In this document: piece by piece, positions 36,077 to 44,592 of the stretch
Layout: each line of letters opens with the position of its first letter
Position numbering within the stretch: the stretch's first letter is position 1
Assembly (NCBI RefSeq): GCF_018069875.1
Contig: NZ_JAGQDF010000005.1
Span: 186,001-250,000 of the forward strand
Source: Ideonella alba
GTDB lineage: Bacteria > Pseudomonadota > Gammaproteobacteria > Burkholderiales > Burkholderiaceae_C
Direction: 5' to 3'
Length of the DNA: 64,000 nucleotides
Position numbers and translations under genes: made by a program
The notes under the pieces: model-generated
The model's database searches: none
What the model was told of the DNA's origin: nothing
Seen by the model: only the letters and a program-made list of their open reading frames with translations

Positions 36077-37507
36077 ATGAGCGACCTCAGCTTCTTCTGG
36101 CACGACTACGAGACCTTCGGCCGCGTGCCGCGCCGTGACCGTCCTGCGCAGTTCGCCGGCGTGCGCACCGATGCCGACCTGAACGAGGTCGGCGAGCCGG
36201 TGATGGTCTATTGCCAGCCCGCGCTGGACAGCCTGCCCGACCCTGAAAGCTGTCTGCTGACCGGCATCCTGCCGCAGCACTGCGCCGAACTGGGCCTGCC
36301 GGAAAACGACTTTGCCAGCCGCATCCATGAGGTGCTGTCCCAGCCCGGCACCGTGGGCGTGGGCTACAACTCGATCCGCTTTGACGACGAGGTCACCCGC
36401 CACCTGTTCTGGCGCAACCTGATCGACCCCTACGCCCGCGAGTACAAGAACGACTGCGGCCGCTGGGACCTGCTGGACACCGTGCGCTGCCTCTACGCGC
36501 TGCGCCCCGATGGCCTGCAGTGGCCCACCCACGAGGACGGCCGGCCCTCGTTCAAGCTGGAGCACCTGAGCGCCGCCAACGGCCTGCTGCACGAGGCCGC
36601 CCACGATGCGCTGTCCGATGTGCGCGCCACCATCGGCCTGGCCCGCCTGATCCGCCAGGCCAACCCGCGCCTGTGGGATTTCTGCCTGCGCCTGCGCCAC
36701 AAGCAGGCGGTGTGGGACGAGATTGGCGTGGGCAAGCCCTTCCTGCATGTCTCGGGCATGTACGGCCCTGAGCGCGGCTGCCTGGCGCTGGTCTACCCGC
36801 TGGGCCTGCACCCCACCAACCGCAACGAGCTGCTGGTCTGGGACTGCGCGCAGGACCCGTCGGTGCTGGCCGACCTGGACGCTGCCGCGCTGCGCCAGCG
36901 GATGTTCACCCGCAGCGCCGACCTGCCCGAGGGCGTCGAGCGCCTGCCGCTCAAGACCATCCACGTCAACAAGTCGCCGGTCGTGATCGGCAACGTCAGG
37001 ACCTTGCAATCCGCCCAGGCCGAGCGCTGGGGCCTGGACGTGGCGGCGGCACTGCAGCACGCCGAGCGCGCCAAGGCCCTGGTCGAGCCCCTGTCGGGCC
37101 GCTGGCCCGAGGTGTTCGCCCGCCCGGCACCCGAGCGCGCCCCCGATGTCGACGAAGACCTCTACGGCGGCTTCCTCTCGCCCACTGACCGAAAACGCCT
37201 GGACGGCCTGCGCCGTGCCCCCGAGCCGGCCGCCCTGCGCCGGGCCAGCTTCGACGATCCGCGCCTGTCCGAGCTGGTCTTCCGCTGGCGCGCCCGCAAC
37301 TTTCCCCAGATGCTGGACGAGGCCGAGCAGGCCCGCTGGCTGCAGTGGCGTGCCGCGGCGCTGCACGAAGGTGCCGCCGGCGGCCTGACGCTGGCCGCCT
37401 TCAGCGAGCGCATCGACCACCTGGTCGAGACCGCCGACGAGCGCGGCCAGGCCCTGCTGGAAGCCCTGGTCGACTGGGCCGAACAGATCGCCCCGCCGCC
37501 GCCCTGA
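36077..37507 (+). CDS. sbcB: Exodeoxyribonuclease I
   Basis: Exonuclease I degrades single-stranded DNA 3' to 5' in mismatch repair and recombination. The 476-residue protein starts MSDLSFFWHDYETFG with the DEDD-family acidic pair at residues 10 and 12. VGYNSIRFDDE and EAAHDALSDVRATIGLA supply the remaining catalytic residues, and the SH3-like and helical C-terminal domains of ExoI are present (IHVNKSPVV). Length matches E. coli SbcB. Start ATG 36077 has no Shine-Dalgarno and follows TATCGT (36065-36070) by 6 nt, like polA and uvrD in this window. Confidence 0.95.
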   Translation: MSDLSFFWHDYETFGRVPRRDRPAQFAGVRTDADLNEVGEPVMVYCQPALDSLPDPESCLLTGILPQHCAELGLPENDFASRIHEVLSQPGTVGVGYNSIRFDDEVTRHLFWRNLIDPYAREYKNDCGRWDLLDTVRCLYALRPDGLQWPTHEDGRPSFKLEHLSAANGLLHEAAHDALSDVRATIGLARLIRQANPRLWDFCLRLRHKQAVWDEIGVGKPFLHVSGMYGPERGCLALVYPLGLHPTNRNELLVWDCAQDPSVLADLDAAALRQRMFTRSADLPEGVERLPLKTIHVNKSPVVIGNVRTLQSAQAERWGLDVAAALQHAERAKALVEPLSGRWPEVFARPAPERAPDVDEDLYGGFLSPTDRKRLDGLRRAPEPAALRRASFDDPRLSELVFRWRARNFPQMLDEAEQARWLQWRAAALHEGAAGGLTLAAFSERIDHLVETADERGQALLEALVDWAEQIAPPPP

Positions 37508-37589
37508 GGGGCGCGCGTGTTTGCCCGGTGTGGCCGATCGGCCCGGACGGGCGTATCGTCGGGCCTGTTTCCACCCCACAGGAGCTTCC

Positions 37590-38279
37590 ATGCTGAAATC
37601 CGGCATCGACCAGGATGCGTTGATCGAGCAGTTCGCGGGCGCCAGCGCACGCCAGACCGCCCAGCTGCGTCAGGTGGTCACCGAGGCCACCCTCAAAGCC
37701 CTGCAGGGCCGCGAGATGACGCTCAAGAACATCCGCAGCGTCGTCAAGTCGGTGGCCGAAGCCGCCAGCGCCGGCGCGGCCCAGAACGTGATGCCCAAGG
37801 TCGACATGGAGAAGCTGCTGGCCTCGGCCGTGGCCGGTGTCGATGACGCGCTGCTCAAGGCGGTCGAGGCCAACAAGGTGGCCCTGGCGCGCTTCGTCGA
37901 CCAGGGCATCGGTCTGCAGGAAAAGCAGCTGAAGAAGGCGCTGGACGACCTCGAGAAGTTCGAGGACACGATGTTCGCCGCGATGAAGAAGGCCGCGGTC
38001 GGCGCCGGCACCACGATGGAAGGCCCCTGGAACCAGGTGCTCGAGAAGTTCCAGGCCCAGGGCTCGCAGTCCGGGGCCCAGGCGGCCGCCACGGCCCAGC
38101 AGATGGCCGGCCAGATGCAGCAGGCGCTGCGCGAGGGCAGGGCGGCCAGCTTCAAGGCCGCCCAGGTGCTGGCGCAGAGCTACACCGCGCTGGTCAGCGG
38201 CGTGCTGATCGGCCTGTCCGACGCGCTCACCACGGGCGCCGCGGCCGAACCGGCCGCCAAGCCGGCCCGCAAGCGCTGA
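37590..38279 (+). CDS. Alpha-helical phasin-like protein of unknown function
   Basis: This is a 229-residue, strongly helical Ala/Lys-rich protein starting MLKSGIDQDALIEQF, with AGGAG 7 nt upstream. It has long amphipathic segments (KQLKKALDDLEKFEDTMFAAMKK, QQMAGQMQQALREGR) and a basic Ala/Pro tail ending AAKPARKR, the kind of composition seen in phasins and other granule- or DNA-associated helical proteins. I do not recognise a defined domain. Its neighbours downstream (KAS III homologue, acyl-CoA synthetase) are lipid-related, which fits a granule-associated role only loosely. Confidence 0.6.
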   Translation: MLKSGIDQDALIEQFAGASARQTAQLRQVVTEATLKALQGREMTLKNIRSVVKSVAEAASAGAAQNVMPKVDMEKLLASAVAGVDDALLKAVEANKVALARFVDQGIGLQEKQLKKALDDLEKFEDTMFAAMKKAAVGAGTTMEGPWNQVLEKFQAQGSQSGAQAAATAQQMAGQMQQALREGRAASFKAAQVLAQSYTALVSGVLIGLSDALTTGAAAEPAAKPARKR

Positions 38280-38292
38280 TCTCCCGGGCTGT

Positions 38293-38323
38293 GGCCGGAC
38301 CCGGCGCTGACCGGCGTCCGGCC
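38293..38323 (+). terminator. Hairpin between the phasin-like gene and the KAS III gene
   Basis: GGCCGGAC (38293-38300) and GTCCGGCC (38316-38323) form a perfect 8-bp stem, and an inner CCGG/CCGG pairing is possible. It begins 14 bp after the stop codon. No U run follows, so termination strength is uncertain. Confidence 0.45.
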
Positions 38324-38358
38324 CGACGCCTGTCGTTCTGACCTCTCCCTCGCATTCC

Positions 38359-39480
38359 ATGACCTCTGTCGTCATCAGCGGCACCGGCTTGTTCCGGCCG
38401 CAGCACATCATCACCAACGCCGAGTTGGTGGCCTCCTACAACGCCTACGTCGCCCTGCAGAACGAGCGCCACGCCGAGGCCATCGCCGCCGGCACGCGCG
38501 AGCCGCTGGTGCCCTCCAGCGTCGAGTTCATCGAGAAGGCCTCGGGCATCAAGCAGCGCCATGTCCTCGAGAAGGACGGCGTGCTCGACCCTACCCGCAT
38601 GTACCCGCGCTTCCAGGAACGTTCCGACGACCAGCTCTCGCTGATGGCCGAGATCGCGGTGGACGCCGGCCGCCAGGCCCTGGCCGCCGCCGGCAAGCGC
38701 GCCGACGAGGTGGACATGGTGCTGTGCTCGGCCGCCAACATGCAGCGCGCCTACCCGGCGATGGCGGTCGAGATCCAGAACGCGCTGGGCGCGGGCGGCT
38801 TCGGCTTCGACATGAACGTGGCCTGCTCCTCGGCCACCTTCGGCATCGAGCAGGCGGTCAATGCGATCAAGTCCGGCACCGCCCGCTGCGTGCTGATGGT
38901 CAACCCCGAGATCACCTCGGCACACCTGGAGTGGCGCGACCGCGACTGCCACTTCATATTCGGTGATGTCTGCACCGCGGTGGTCGTCGAGGCCGCCGAC
39001 ACCGCCACCTCGGCCGAGCAGTGGGAGGTGCTGGGCACGAAGCTGGCCACGAAGTTCTCCAACAACATCCGCAACAACTTCGGCTTCATGAACAGCTGCG
39101 AGGACAGCGACCCCGAGGCCCGCGACAAGAAGTTCCGGCAGGAGGGGCGCAAGGTCTTCAAGGAGGTCGTGCCGATGGCCGCGGCCCACATCGAGGCCCA
39201 CCTGGGCACGCTGGGTGTCACGCCCCAGCAGGTGCGCCGCTACTGGCTGCACCAGGCCAACCTGGGCATGAACCAGCTGGTGCTCAAGAAGCTGGTCGAC
39301 CGCGAGGTGGGCGACGACATCGCGCCGCTGATCCTGCACGAGTACGCCAACACCGCCTCGGCCGGCTCGGTCATCGCCTTCCACGAACACCGTGGCGACC
39401 TGGTCGCCGGCGACCTGGGGGTGATCTGCTCCTTCGGCGCCGGCTACTCGATCGGCAGTGTCATCGTGCGTCGGCGCTGA
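38359..39480 (+). CDS. Beta-ketoacyl-ACP synthase III homologue (FabH family)
   Basis: This 373-residue thiolase-fold condensing enzyme has the complete Cys-His-Asn triad: Cys156 in NVACSSATFG, His298 in WLHQANLGMN and Asn331 in EYANTASAGS. It is longer than housekeeping FabH (about 320) and resembles the Pseudomonas PA3286 type, which condenses medium-chain acyl-CoA from beta-oxidation with malonyl-ACP to feed fatty-acid synthesis. That role is inferred from resemblance. It is not in a fab operon; its neighbours are a phasin-like protein upstream and a coiled-coil periplasmic protein and acyl-CoA synthetase downstream. Confidence 0.88.
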   Translation: MTSVVISGTGLFRPQHIITNAELVASYNAYVALQNERHAEAIAAGTREPLVPSSVEFIEKASGIKQRHVLEKDGVLDPTRMYPRFQERSDDQLSLMAEIAVDAGRQALAAAGKRADEVDMVLCSAANMQRAYPAMAVEIQNALGAGGFGFDMNVACSSATFGIEQAVNAIKSGTARCVLMVNPEITSAHLEWRDRDCHFIFGDVCTAVVVEAADTATSAEQWEVLGTKLATKFSNNIRNNFGFMNSCEDSDPEARDKKFRQEGRKVFKEVVPMAAAHIEAHLGTLGVTPQQVRRYWLHQANLGMNQLVLKKLVDREVGDDIAPLILHEYANTASAGSVIAFHEHRGDLVAGDLGVICSFGAGYSIGSVIVRRR

Positions 39481-39543
39481 GCCGTTGTGCGCCGGTGGCA
39501 TCATGCCGCCCTTCATGTCCCTGATTGACCGAGGAATCCGCCG

Positions 39544-40242
39544 ATGCCGCTGATCCGTCCCGCCGCCCTGTGCGCCATGGCCCTGTCCCTGGCCAGCCTG
39601 GGCGCTGCTGCCCAGACCAAGCCCGCAGCCGCCCCCGTGCCCAGCAAGACCATCACCGGCAAGGCCGCCGTGGGCAAGCTGATGACCTTCAAGGAACTGG
39701 AGTCCTGCCTCAAGGAGTACGACCAGCTCAAACCCAAGGCCGATGACCTGAACAGCCGCCGCGCCGCCCTCACCGAGGAGCGCAAGTCGATCGAGGCCGA
39801 GGCCGAGGCGCTGCGCAACGATGGCCAGGCCGCCGCGCTGCAGGCCAAGGTGACCGCCTTCAACCAGCGCCAGGTGGCCTTCAAGGAACGGGTCGAGGCC
39901 TTCAACAAGCGCTCCACCGAGTTCAATGCCAATCCGCCCTCGGGCTCGGCGGGCGACCGCGAGCGCAAGGCCCTGGATGCCGAGCGTGATCAGCTGCTGG
40001 CCCTGGAAGGCCCGCTGCGCACCGAGGGCCAGGCCCTGACCACCGAGCGCGAGACCATCGCCAACAACCTGAAGCAGCGCACCGATGCCCAGGGCGCCAA
40101 GGCCAACGACTGGAACGCGCGCAGCAAGGCGCTCGACGACGAGGTGGCCGGCTTCGAGGAAACCCGCCTGGCCTGGAGCGAGCGCTGCGGCAACCGGCCC
40201 TACAACGAGGACCACGAGAAGATCATCCGCTCGGGCAAGTGA
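39544..40242 (+). CDS. Secreted coiled-coil protein of unknown function
   Basis: This is a 232-residue protein with a good signal peptide (MPLIRPAALCAMALSLASLGAAAQT). The mature region is dominated by coiled coil (about 55-190: KPKADDLNSRRAALTEERKS, QAKVTAFNQRQVAFKERVEA). A pair of widely spaced cysteines (ESCLKEY near 57 and ERCGNRPYNEDHEK near the C-terminus) could form a disulfide tying the ends together. No known domain is recognised. It lies 13 bp upstream of the acyl-CoA synthetase and may be co-transcribed with it. Confidence 0.75.
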   Translation: MPLIRPAALCAMALSLASLGAAAQTKPAAAPVPSKTITGKAAVGKLMTFKELESCLKEYDQLKPKADDLNSRRAALTEERKSIEAEAEALRNDGQAAALQAKVTAFNQRQVAFKERVEAFNKRSTEFNANPPSGSAGDRERKALDAERDQLLALEGPLRTEGQALTTERETIANNLKQRTDAQGAKANDWNARSKALDDEVAGFEETRLAWSERCGNRPYNEDHEKIIRSGK

Positions 40243-40255
40243 TGCCGCGACCGCG

Positions 40256-41788
40256 ATGAACCTGGCCCATCTGCTGGAGCGCCAGGCGCTGCGCGCGCCT
40301 GAGCGGCCGGCCCTGCTGAGCGGCCGGCAGGTGGTGGCCAGCCACGGCGACTGGGCCGCCAGCGCCGCGGCGCTGGCCTGGCGCCTGCGGGCCGCGGGCC
40401 TGCAGCCGGGTGACCGCGTGGCGCTGTTCAGCCGCAACCATGTGCGCTACGCGCAGTGGATGCTGGGCTGCTGGTGGGCCGGGCTGGTGGTGGTGCCGAT
40501 CAACGCCCGGCTGCATGCCCAGGAACTGCGCTGGATCGTCGACAACGCCCAGGCACGCTGGGTGGTCCACAGCGCCGATGTGCTGCCCGAAGGCGCTGCG
40601 GCGCTGCCGGGACTTGCGCGAGTGGTCGAGATCGACAGCGACGAGGGCAGCGCCCTGCTGGCCGCGGGCGAGCGGCTGCCAATCACCCCGCGGGCCCCGG
40701 ACGACACCGCCTGGCTGTTCTACACCAGCGGCACCACCGGTCGTCCCAAGGGCGTGATGATCACGCACCGCAACCTGATGACCATGGGTCTGGGCTACCA
40801 GGTGGATGTGGACGCGGTGTCCCCCGACGACGCCATGGTCTACGCCGCCCCGATGTCGCATGGCGCGGGCATCTACCTGGTGCCGCACCTGATGGCCGGC
40901 GCGCGCCATGTGGTGCCCGACAGCGGCGGCGTGGACCCGGCCGAACTGTTCGCGCTGGGGGCCCAGGTCGGACCGCTCTCCACCTTCGCGGCACCGACCA
41001 TCGTGCGGCGGCTGGTCGAGCATGCCGAGGCGGCCGGGCTGACGCCCCATGACTGCGCCCGCGCCTTCAAGACCATCGTCTACGGCGGCGCCCCGATGTA
41101 TGCCGCCGACATCCAGCATGCGCTGCGCGTGATGGGCCCGCGTTTCGTGCAGATCTACGGCCAGGGCGAGACGCCGATGGTGGGCACCGTGCTGTCGCGC
41201 CGCGACCTGGCCGACAGCGCCCACCCGCGCCATGCCGAGCGTCTGGCCTCGGTGGGCGTGGCGCAGACGCCGGTGTGCATCCGCGTGGCGGGTGCCGACG
41301 GCCAGCCGCTGCCTGCCGGCGAGGTGGGCGAGGTGCTGGTGCAGGGCGACTCGGTGATGGCCGGCTACTGGCGCAACCAGGCCGCCAGCGCAGAGGCGCT
41401 GCGCGGCGGCTGGCTGTGGACCGGCGACATGGGCTGCCTGGACGAGTCCGGTTACCTGACGCTGAAGGACCGCAGCAAGGATCTGGTGATCAGTGGCGGC
41501 TCGAACATCTACCCGCGCGAGATCGAGGAGGTGCTGCTGGAGCACCCCGCGGTGGCCGAGGCGGCCGTGGTGGGCGAGCCCGACCCGGAGTGGGGCGAGC
41601 GCCTGGTGGCCTTCATCGTGCCCGCCCCAGGCGCCACGCCGGATGCGGCGGCGCTGGACGCGCTGTGCCTGTCGCGCATCGCGCGCTTCAAGCGGCCCAA
41701 GCGCTACCTGGTCGTCGAAGCACTGCCCAAGAACGCCTACGGCAAGGTGCTGAAGACGGCGCTGCGTGAGCAGTTGCGCGGACCATGA
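40256..41788 (+). CDS. AMP-forming acyl-CoA synthetase
   Basis: This is a 510-residue ANL-superfamily enzyme that activates a carboxylic acid to its CoA thioester through an acyl-adenylate. The P-loop motif TSGTTGRPKG is at 157-166, the adenine motif QIYGQGETPM near 300, WTGDMGCLDESGYL near 390, the hinge KDRSKDLVISGGSNIYPREIE follows, and the C-terminal catalytic lysine is in PKNAYGKVLK. The substrate chain is not predictable from sequence by eye; medium-chain fatty or aromatic acids are candidates. ATG 40256 was chosen because it starts the domain. The stop overlaps the next gene (ATGA). Confidence 0.9.
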   Translation: MNLAHLLERQALRAPERPALLSGRQVVASHGDWAASAAALAWRLRAAGLQPGDRVALFSRNHVRYAQWMLGCWWAGLVVVPINARLHAQELRWIVDNAQARWVVHSADVLPEGAAALPGLARVVEIDSDEGSALLAAGERLPITPRAPDDTAWLFYTSGTTGRPKGVMITHRNLMTMGLGYQVDVDAVSPDDAMVYAAPMSHGAGIYLVPHLMAGARHVVPDSGGVDPAELFALGAQVGPLSTFAAPTIVRRLVEHAEAAGLTPHDCARAFKTIVYGGAPMYAADIQHALRVMGPRFVQIYGQGETPMVGTVLSRRDLADSAHPRHAERLASVGVAQTPVCIRVAGADGQPLPAGEVGEVLVQGDSVMAGYWRNQAASAEALRGGWLWTGDMGCLDESGYLTLKDRSKDLVISGGSNIYPREIEEVLLEHPAVAEAAVVGEPDPEWGERLVAFIVPAPGATPDAAALDALCLSRIARFKRPKRYLVVEALPKNAYGKVLKTALREQLRGP

Positions 41789-42777
41789 GGCTGCTGGTCA
41801 TTGGCGGCGGGCGCTTCGCCGGGCGGGCAATCGTCGAGGCGGCGCTGGCCGAGGGGCATGCCGTCACCACCTTCAACCGCGGCAGCCAGCCGCCGCTGCC
41901 GGGCGTGCAGGCCATCACGGGCGACCGCCGGGGCGACCTGTCCGCGCTGCACGCGGGCCGCTGGGACGCGGTGATCGACTGCTGCGGCTACCTGCCGCGC
42001 GAGGTGGCCGCCATGGCCGACGCGCTGGCGCACCGGGTGGGCCGCTATGTCTTCCTCTCCAGCGTGTCGGTCTATGCCAACCACTCGGCGCCCTGCGACG
42101 AGTCCGCCGCCACCGGCACGCTCGTCGATCCTGCCACCGAGGTGATCGACGCAGACACCTACGGCCCGCTGAAGGCCGCCTGTGAAGCCGCGCTGGCCGC
42201 CCGGCTGCCCGACCGCCACCTGAGCCTGCGCCCCACCTTGATCGTCGGCCCGCACGACCCCACCGGCCGCTTCCCCTGGTGGCCGGCGCGCGCCGCCCGC
42301 GCCCAGGCGGGTGAGCCGATGCTGTGGCCGGGCGACCCGCTGGGGCCGCTGCAGTGGATCGATGCGCGCGACCTGGCGCGCTTTGCGCTGGCGATGGCGG
42401 CGCAGGGGCCCTGCGGCGCGCTCAACGTGGGTTCGCCGGCCGGCCACTTCCGTTGGGGCGATCTGGCCGACGCCTGCCTGGCGGGGGCCGCCACCGGCTT
42501 CCAGCCGGTCTGGGTGCCCGAGGCACGGCTGGTGGCCGCCGGCGTGCAGCCCTGGGTGGAGCTGCCGCTGTGGATTCCGGCCGATGGCGAGCACGACGGC
42601 TTCTTGCGGGTGGATTGCCGCCGCGCCGAGGCGCTGGGGCTGCGCTGCCGCTCTGCCACCACCACCGTGGCCGACACGCTGGCCTGGTGGCGTACGCTGC
42701 CGGCCGACGCACAGGCCTTCCCGACCACCGGCCTGGCGCCCGAGCGCGAACAGGCGCTGTTGGCGGCCGCACCATGA
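41785..42777 (+). CDS. NAD(P)-dependent epimerase/reductase-like protein (extended SDR)
   Basis: This is a 330-residue Rossmann-fold protein. The dinucleotide motif is modified to IGGGRFAGRAIVEAAL at the N-terminus. It has SSVSVYANHS and a later YGPLKAACE, matching the Tyr-X3-Lys of short-chain dehydrogenases, and VGPHDPTGRFPWW beyond the core. The family is atypical SDR, related to isoflavone reductase-like and chloroplast RNA-binding SDR proteins; the substrate is unknown. It overlaps both neighbours by 4 bp (ATGA at each end), so synthetase, SDR and PPC protein are translated as one unit. Confidence 0.82.
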   Translation: MRLLVIGGGRFAGRAIVEAALAEGHAVTTFNRGSQPPLPGVQAITGDRRGDLSALHAGRWDAVIDCCGYLPREVAAMADALAHRVGRYVFLSSVSVYANHSAPCDESAATGTLVDPATEVIDADTYGPLKAACEAALAARLPDRHLSLRPTLIVGPHDPTGRFPWWPARAARAQAGEPMLWPGDPLGPLQWIDARDLARFALAMAAQGPCGALNVGSPAGHFRWGDLADACLAGAATGFQPVWVPEARLVAAGVQPWVELPLWIPADGEHDGFLRVDCRRAEALGLRCRSATTTVADTLAWWRTLPADAQAFPTTGLAPEREQALLAAAP

Positions 42778-43169
42778 CCCCGCTGCGACTGCCGCCGGGC
42801 ACCGACCTGAAGGCCGGCCTGCTGGCGCTGTTGGCGCAGCCGGCCTGGGCCGACGGCGCCTTCGTCGTGGCCGGCATCGGCAGCCTGCACGGCGCCCGCC
42901 TGCGCCTGGCCGCCGCGGACGCGGCCACCGAGATCGCCGGCCCCTGCGAGCTGCTGTCGCTGCAAGGCACGCTCAGCACCGATGGCGCCCACCTGCACGC
43001 GGCGCTGGCCGATGCCCAGGGCCGTGTCTGGGGCGGTCACCTGCTGGATGGCAACCGCGTCCGCACCACGGCCGAGCTGCTGCTGGCGCCGCTGCCGGGC
43101 TGGCGGCTGTCGCGCGCCGCCGATGCGGCCACCGGCTACGCTGAACTGGTCGTGCGCCCCCGCACCTGA
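42774..43169 (+). CDS. PPC/DUF296-domain protein
   Basis: This is a 131-residue single-domain protein of the PPC (plant and prokaryote conserved, DUF296) family. It has the pattern FVVAGIGSLHGARLRLA, ELLSLQGTLSTDGAHLHAAL and GRVWGGHLLDG of the trimeric fold, with HLHAAL, often a metal-binding site in bacterial members. Bacterial PPC proteins have no settled function; in plants the domain is part of AT-hook nuclear proteins, but no AT-hook is present here. It is the last gene of the overlapping operon beginning with the acyl-CoA synthetase. Confidence 0.85.
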   Translation: MTPLRLPPGTDLKAGLLALLAQPAWADGAFVVAGIGSLHGARLRLAAADAATEIAGPCELLSLQGTLSTDGAHLHAALADAQGRVWGGHLLDGNRVRTTAELLLAPLPGWRLSRAADAATGYAELVVRPRT

Positions 43170-43203
43170 CAGGGCCGGCGCGGGCAGCGGACAATCGCCG
43201 CCC

Positions 43204-44592
43204 ATGACGATCCGAGCCCCCGAGCTGCTGCTGCCCGCCGGCAGCCTGCAGCGCATGCGTGCCGCCTATGACTTCGGCGCCGACGCGGTCTATGCCGGCC
43301 AGCCGCGCTACAGCCTGCGCGCGCGCAACAACGAGTTCCGCATGGAGCAGCTGGCCCAGGGCATTGCCGAGGCGCATGCGCGCGGCAAGCGCTTCTTCGT
43401 CACCAGCAACCTGATCGCCCACAACGACAAGCTGCGCACCTACCTGCGCGACCTGCAGCCGGTGGTGGAACTGCGGCCCGATGCGCTGATCATGGCCGAC
43501 CCCGGCCTGATCATGCTGGTGCGCGAGCAGATGGAGCAGGGCCGGTGGCCCGAGGTGCCGATCCACCTGTCGGTGCAGGCCAATACCACCAACAGCGCCT
43601 CGGTGAGGTTCTGGCAGAAGCAGGGCGTGGCGCGCATCATCCTCTCGCGCGAGCTGAGCCTGGACGAGGTGGCGCAGATCCGTGACGACTGCCCCGACAT
43701 CGAACTGGAGGTCTTCGTGCACGGCGCGCTGTGCATCGCCTACTCGGGCCGCTGCCTGCTGAGTGGCTACTTCAACCGCCGCGACCCCAACCAGGGCACC
43801 TGCACCAACGCCTGCCGCTGGGACTACAAGACCCACGCCGGCACCGACGCCACCGACACTGGCGAGGTGCAGCCGGTCGAGCTGATCCGCGATTTCAGCT
43901 TCTCGAAGGAGCAGTCCGAGGCCGACGCCTCGTTCGCCACCTGCGGCGGTGGCCAGCGTCACCCGCTGGCCGATGGCGTCTACCTGCTCGAGGAAAAGGA
44001 GCGCCCCGGCGAGCTGATGCCGGTGATGGAGGACGAGCACGGCACCTACATCATGAACAGCAAGGACCTGCGCGCGGTGGAGCATGTGGCGCGGCTGGCG
44101 GCCATCGGCATCGACTCGCTGAAGATCGAGGGCCGCACCAAGAGCCACTACTACGTGGCGCGCACGGCCCAGGTGTACCGCCGGGCGATCGACGACGCGG
44201 TGGCCGGCCGGCCCTTCAACCCCGAGCTGCTGCGCGAGCTCGAGGGCCTGTCCAACCGCGGCTACACCGGCGGCCTGCTGGAGCGCCGACCCAGCCAGGA
44301 CTACCAGAACTACCTCAGCGGCCACTCCGAGAGCCAGCGCAGCCAGTTCGTCGCCGAGGTGGTGGGACAGCGCGCCGATGGCTGGGTGGAGGTGGAAACC
44401 AAGAACCGATTCGCCGTGGGCGACCAGCTGGAGATCATCCATCCGCAGGGCAACCGCACCATCACGCTGAGCGCGATGCAGGGCGCCGAGGGCGAGCCGC
44501 TGAGCGTGGCGCCGGGCAGCCCGCTGCATGTGTGGCTGCCGCTGGAGGGGCCGGCCGAGGGGGCGTTGATCGCGCGCCTGCTGGCGGCATGA
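43204..44592 (+). CDS. trhP: U32-family tRNA hydroxylation protein TrhP (YegQ)
   Basis: This is a 462-residue member of the peptidase U32 family. Its E. coli counterpart YegQ/TrhP makes 5-hydroxyuridine at position 34 of tRNAs, using prephenate. The protein starts PELLLPAGSLQRMRAAYDFGADAVY. It carries the conserved iron-sulfur cysteine cluster (ALCIAYSGRCLLSGYF, GTCTNACRW, and FATCGGG) and the family segment SLKIEGRTKSHYYVA, then a C-terminal beta-barrel. GACAAT (43190-43195) is 8 nt before the ATG, with no Shine-Dalgarno. Its stop overlaps the next gene start. Confidence 0.9.
   Translation: MTIRAPELLLPAGSLQRMRAAYDFGADAVYAGQPRYSLRARNNEFRMEQLAQGIAEAHARGKRFFVTSNLIAHNDKLRTYLRDLQPVVELRPDALIMADPGLIMLVREQMEQGRWPEVPIHLSVQANTTNSASVRFWQKQGVARIILSRELSLDEVAQIRDDCPDIELEVFVHGALCIAYSGRCLLSGYFNRRDPNQGTCTNACRWDYKTHAGTDATDTGEVQPVELIRDFSFSKEQSEADASFATCGGGQRHPLADGVYLLEEKERPGELMPVMEDEHGTYIMNSKDLRAVEHVARLAAIGIDSLKIEGRTKSHYYVARTAQVYRRAIDDAVAGRPFNPELLRELEGLSNRGYTGGLLERRPSQDYQNYLSGHSESQRSQFVAEVVGQRADGWVEVETKNRFAVGDQLEIIHPQGNRTITLSAMQGAEGEPLSVAPGSPLHVWLPLEGPAEGALIARLLAA

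Noticed and set aside
36076-36077. tRNA, rRNA or insertion-sequence features anywhere in the window
   Set aside because: No cloverleaf-like intergenic sequence, rRNA sequence, transposase gene or terminal inverted repeats with target duplications were noticed.
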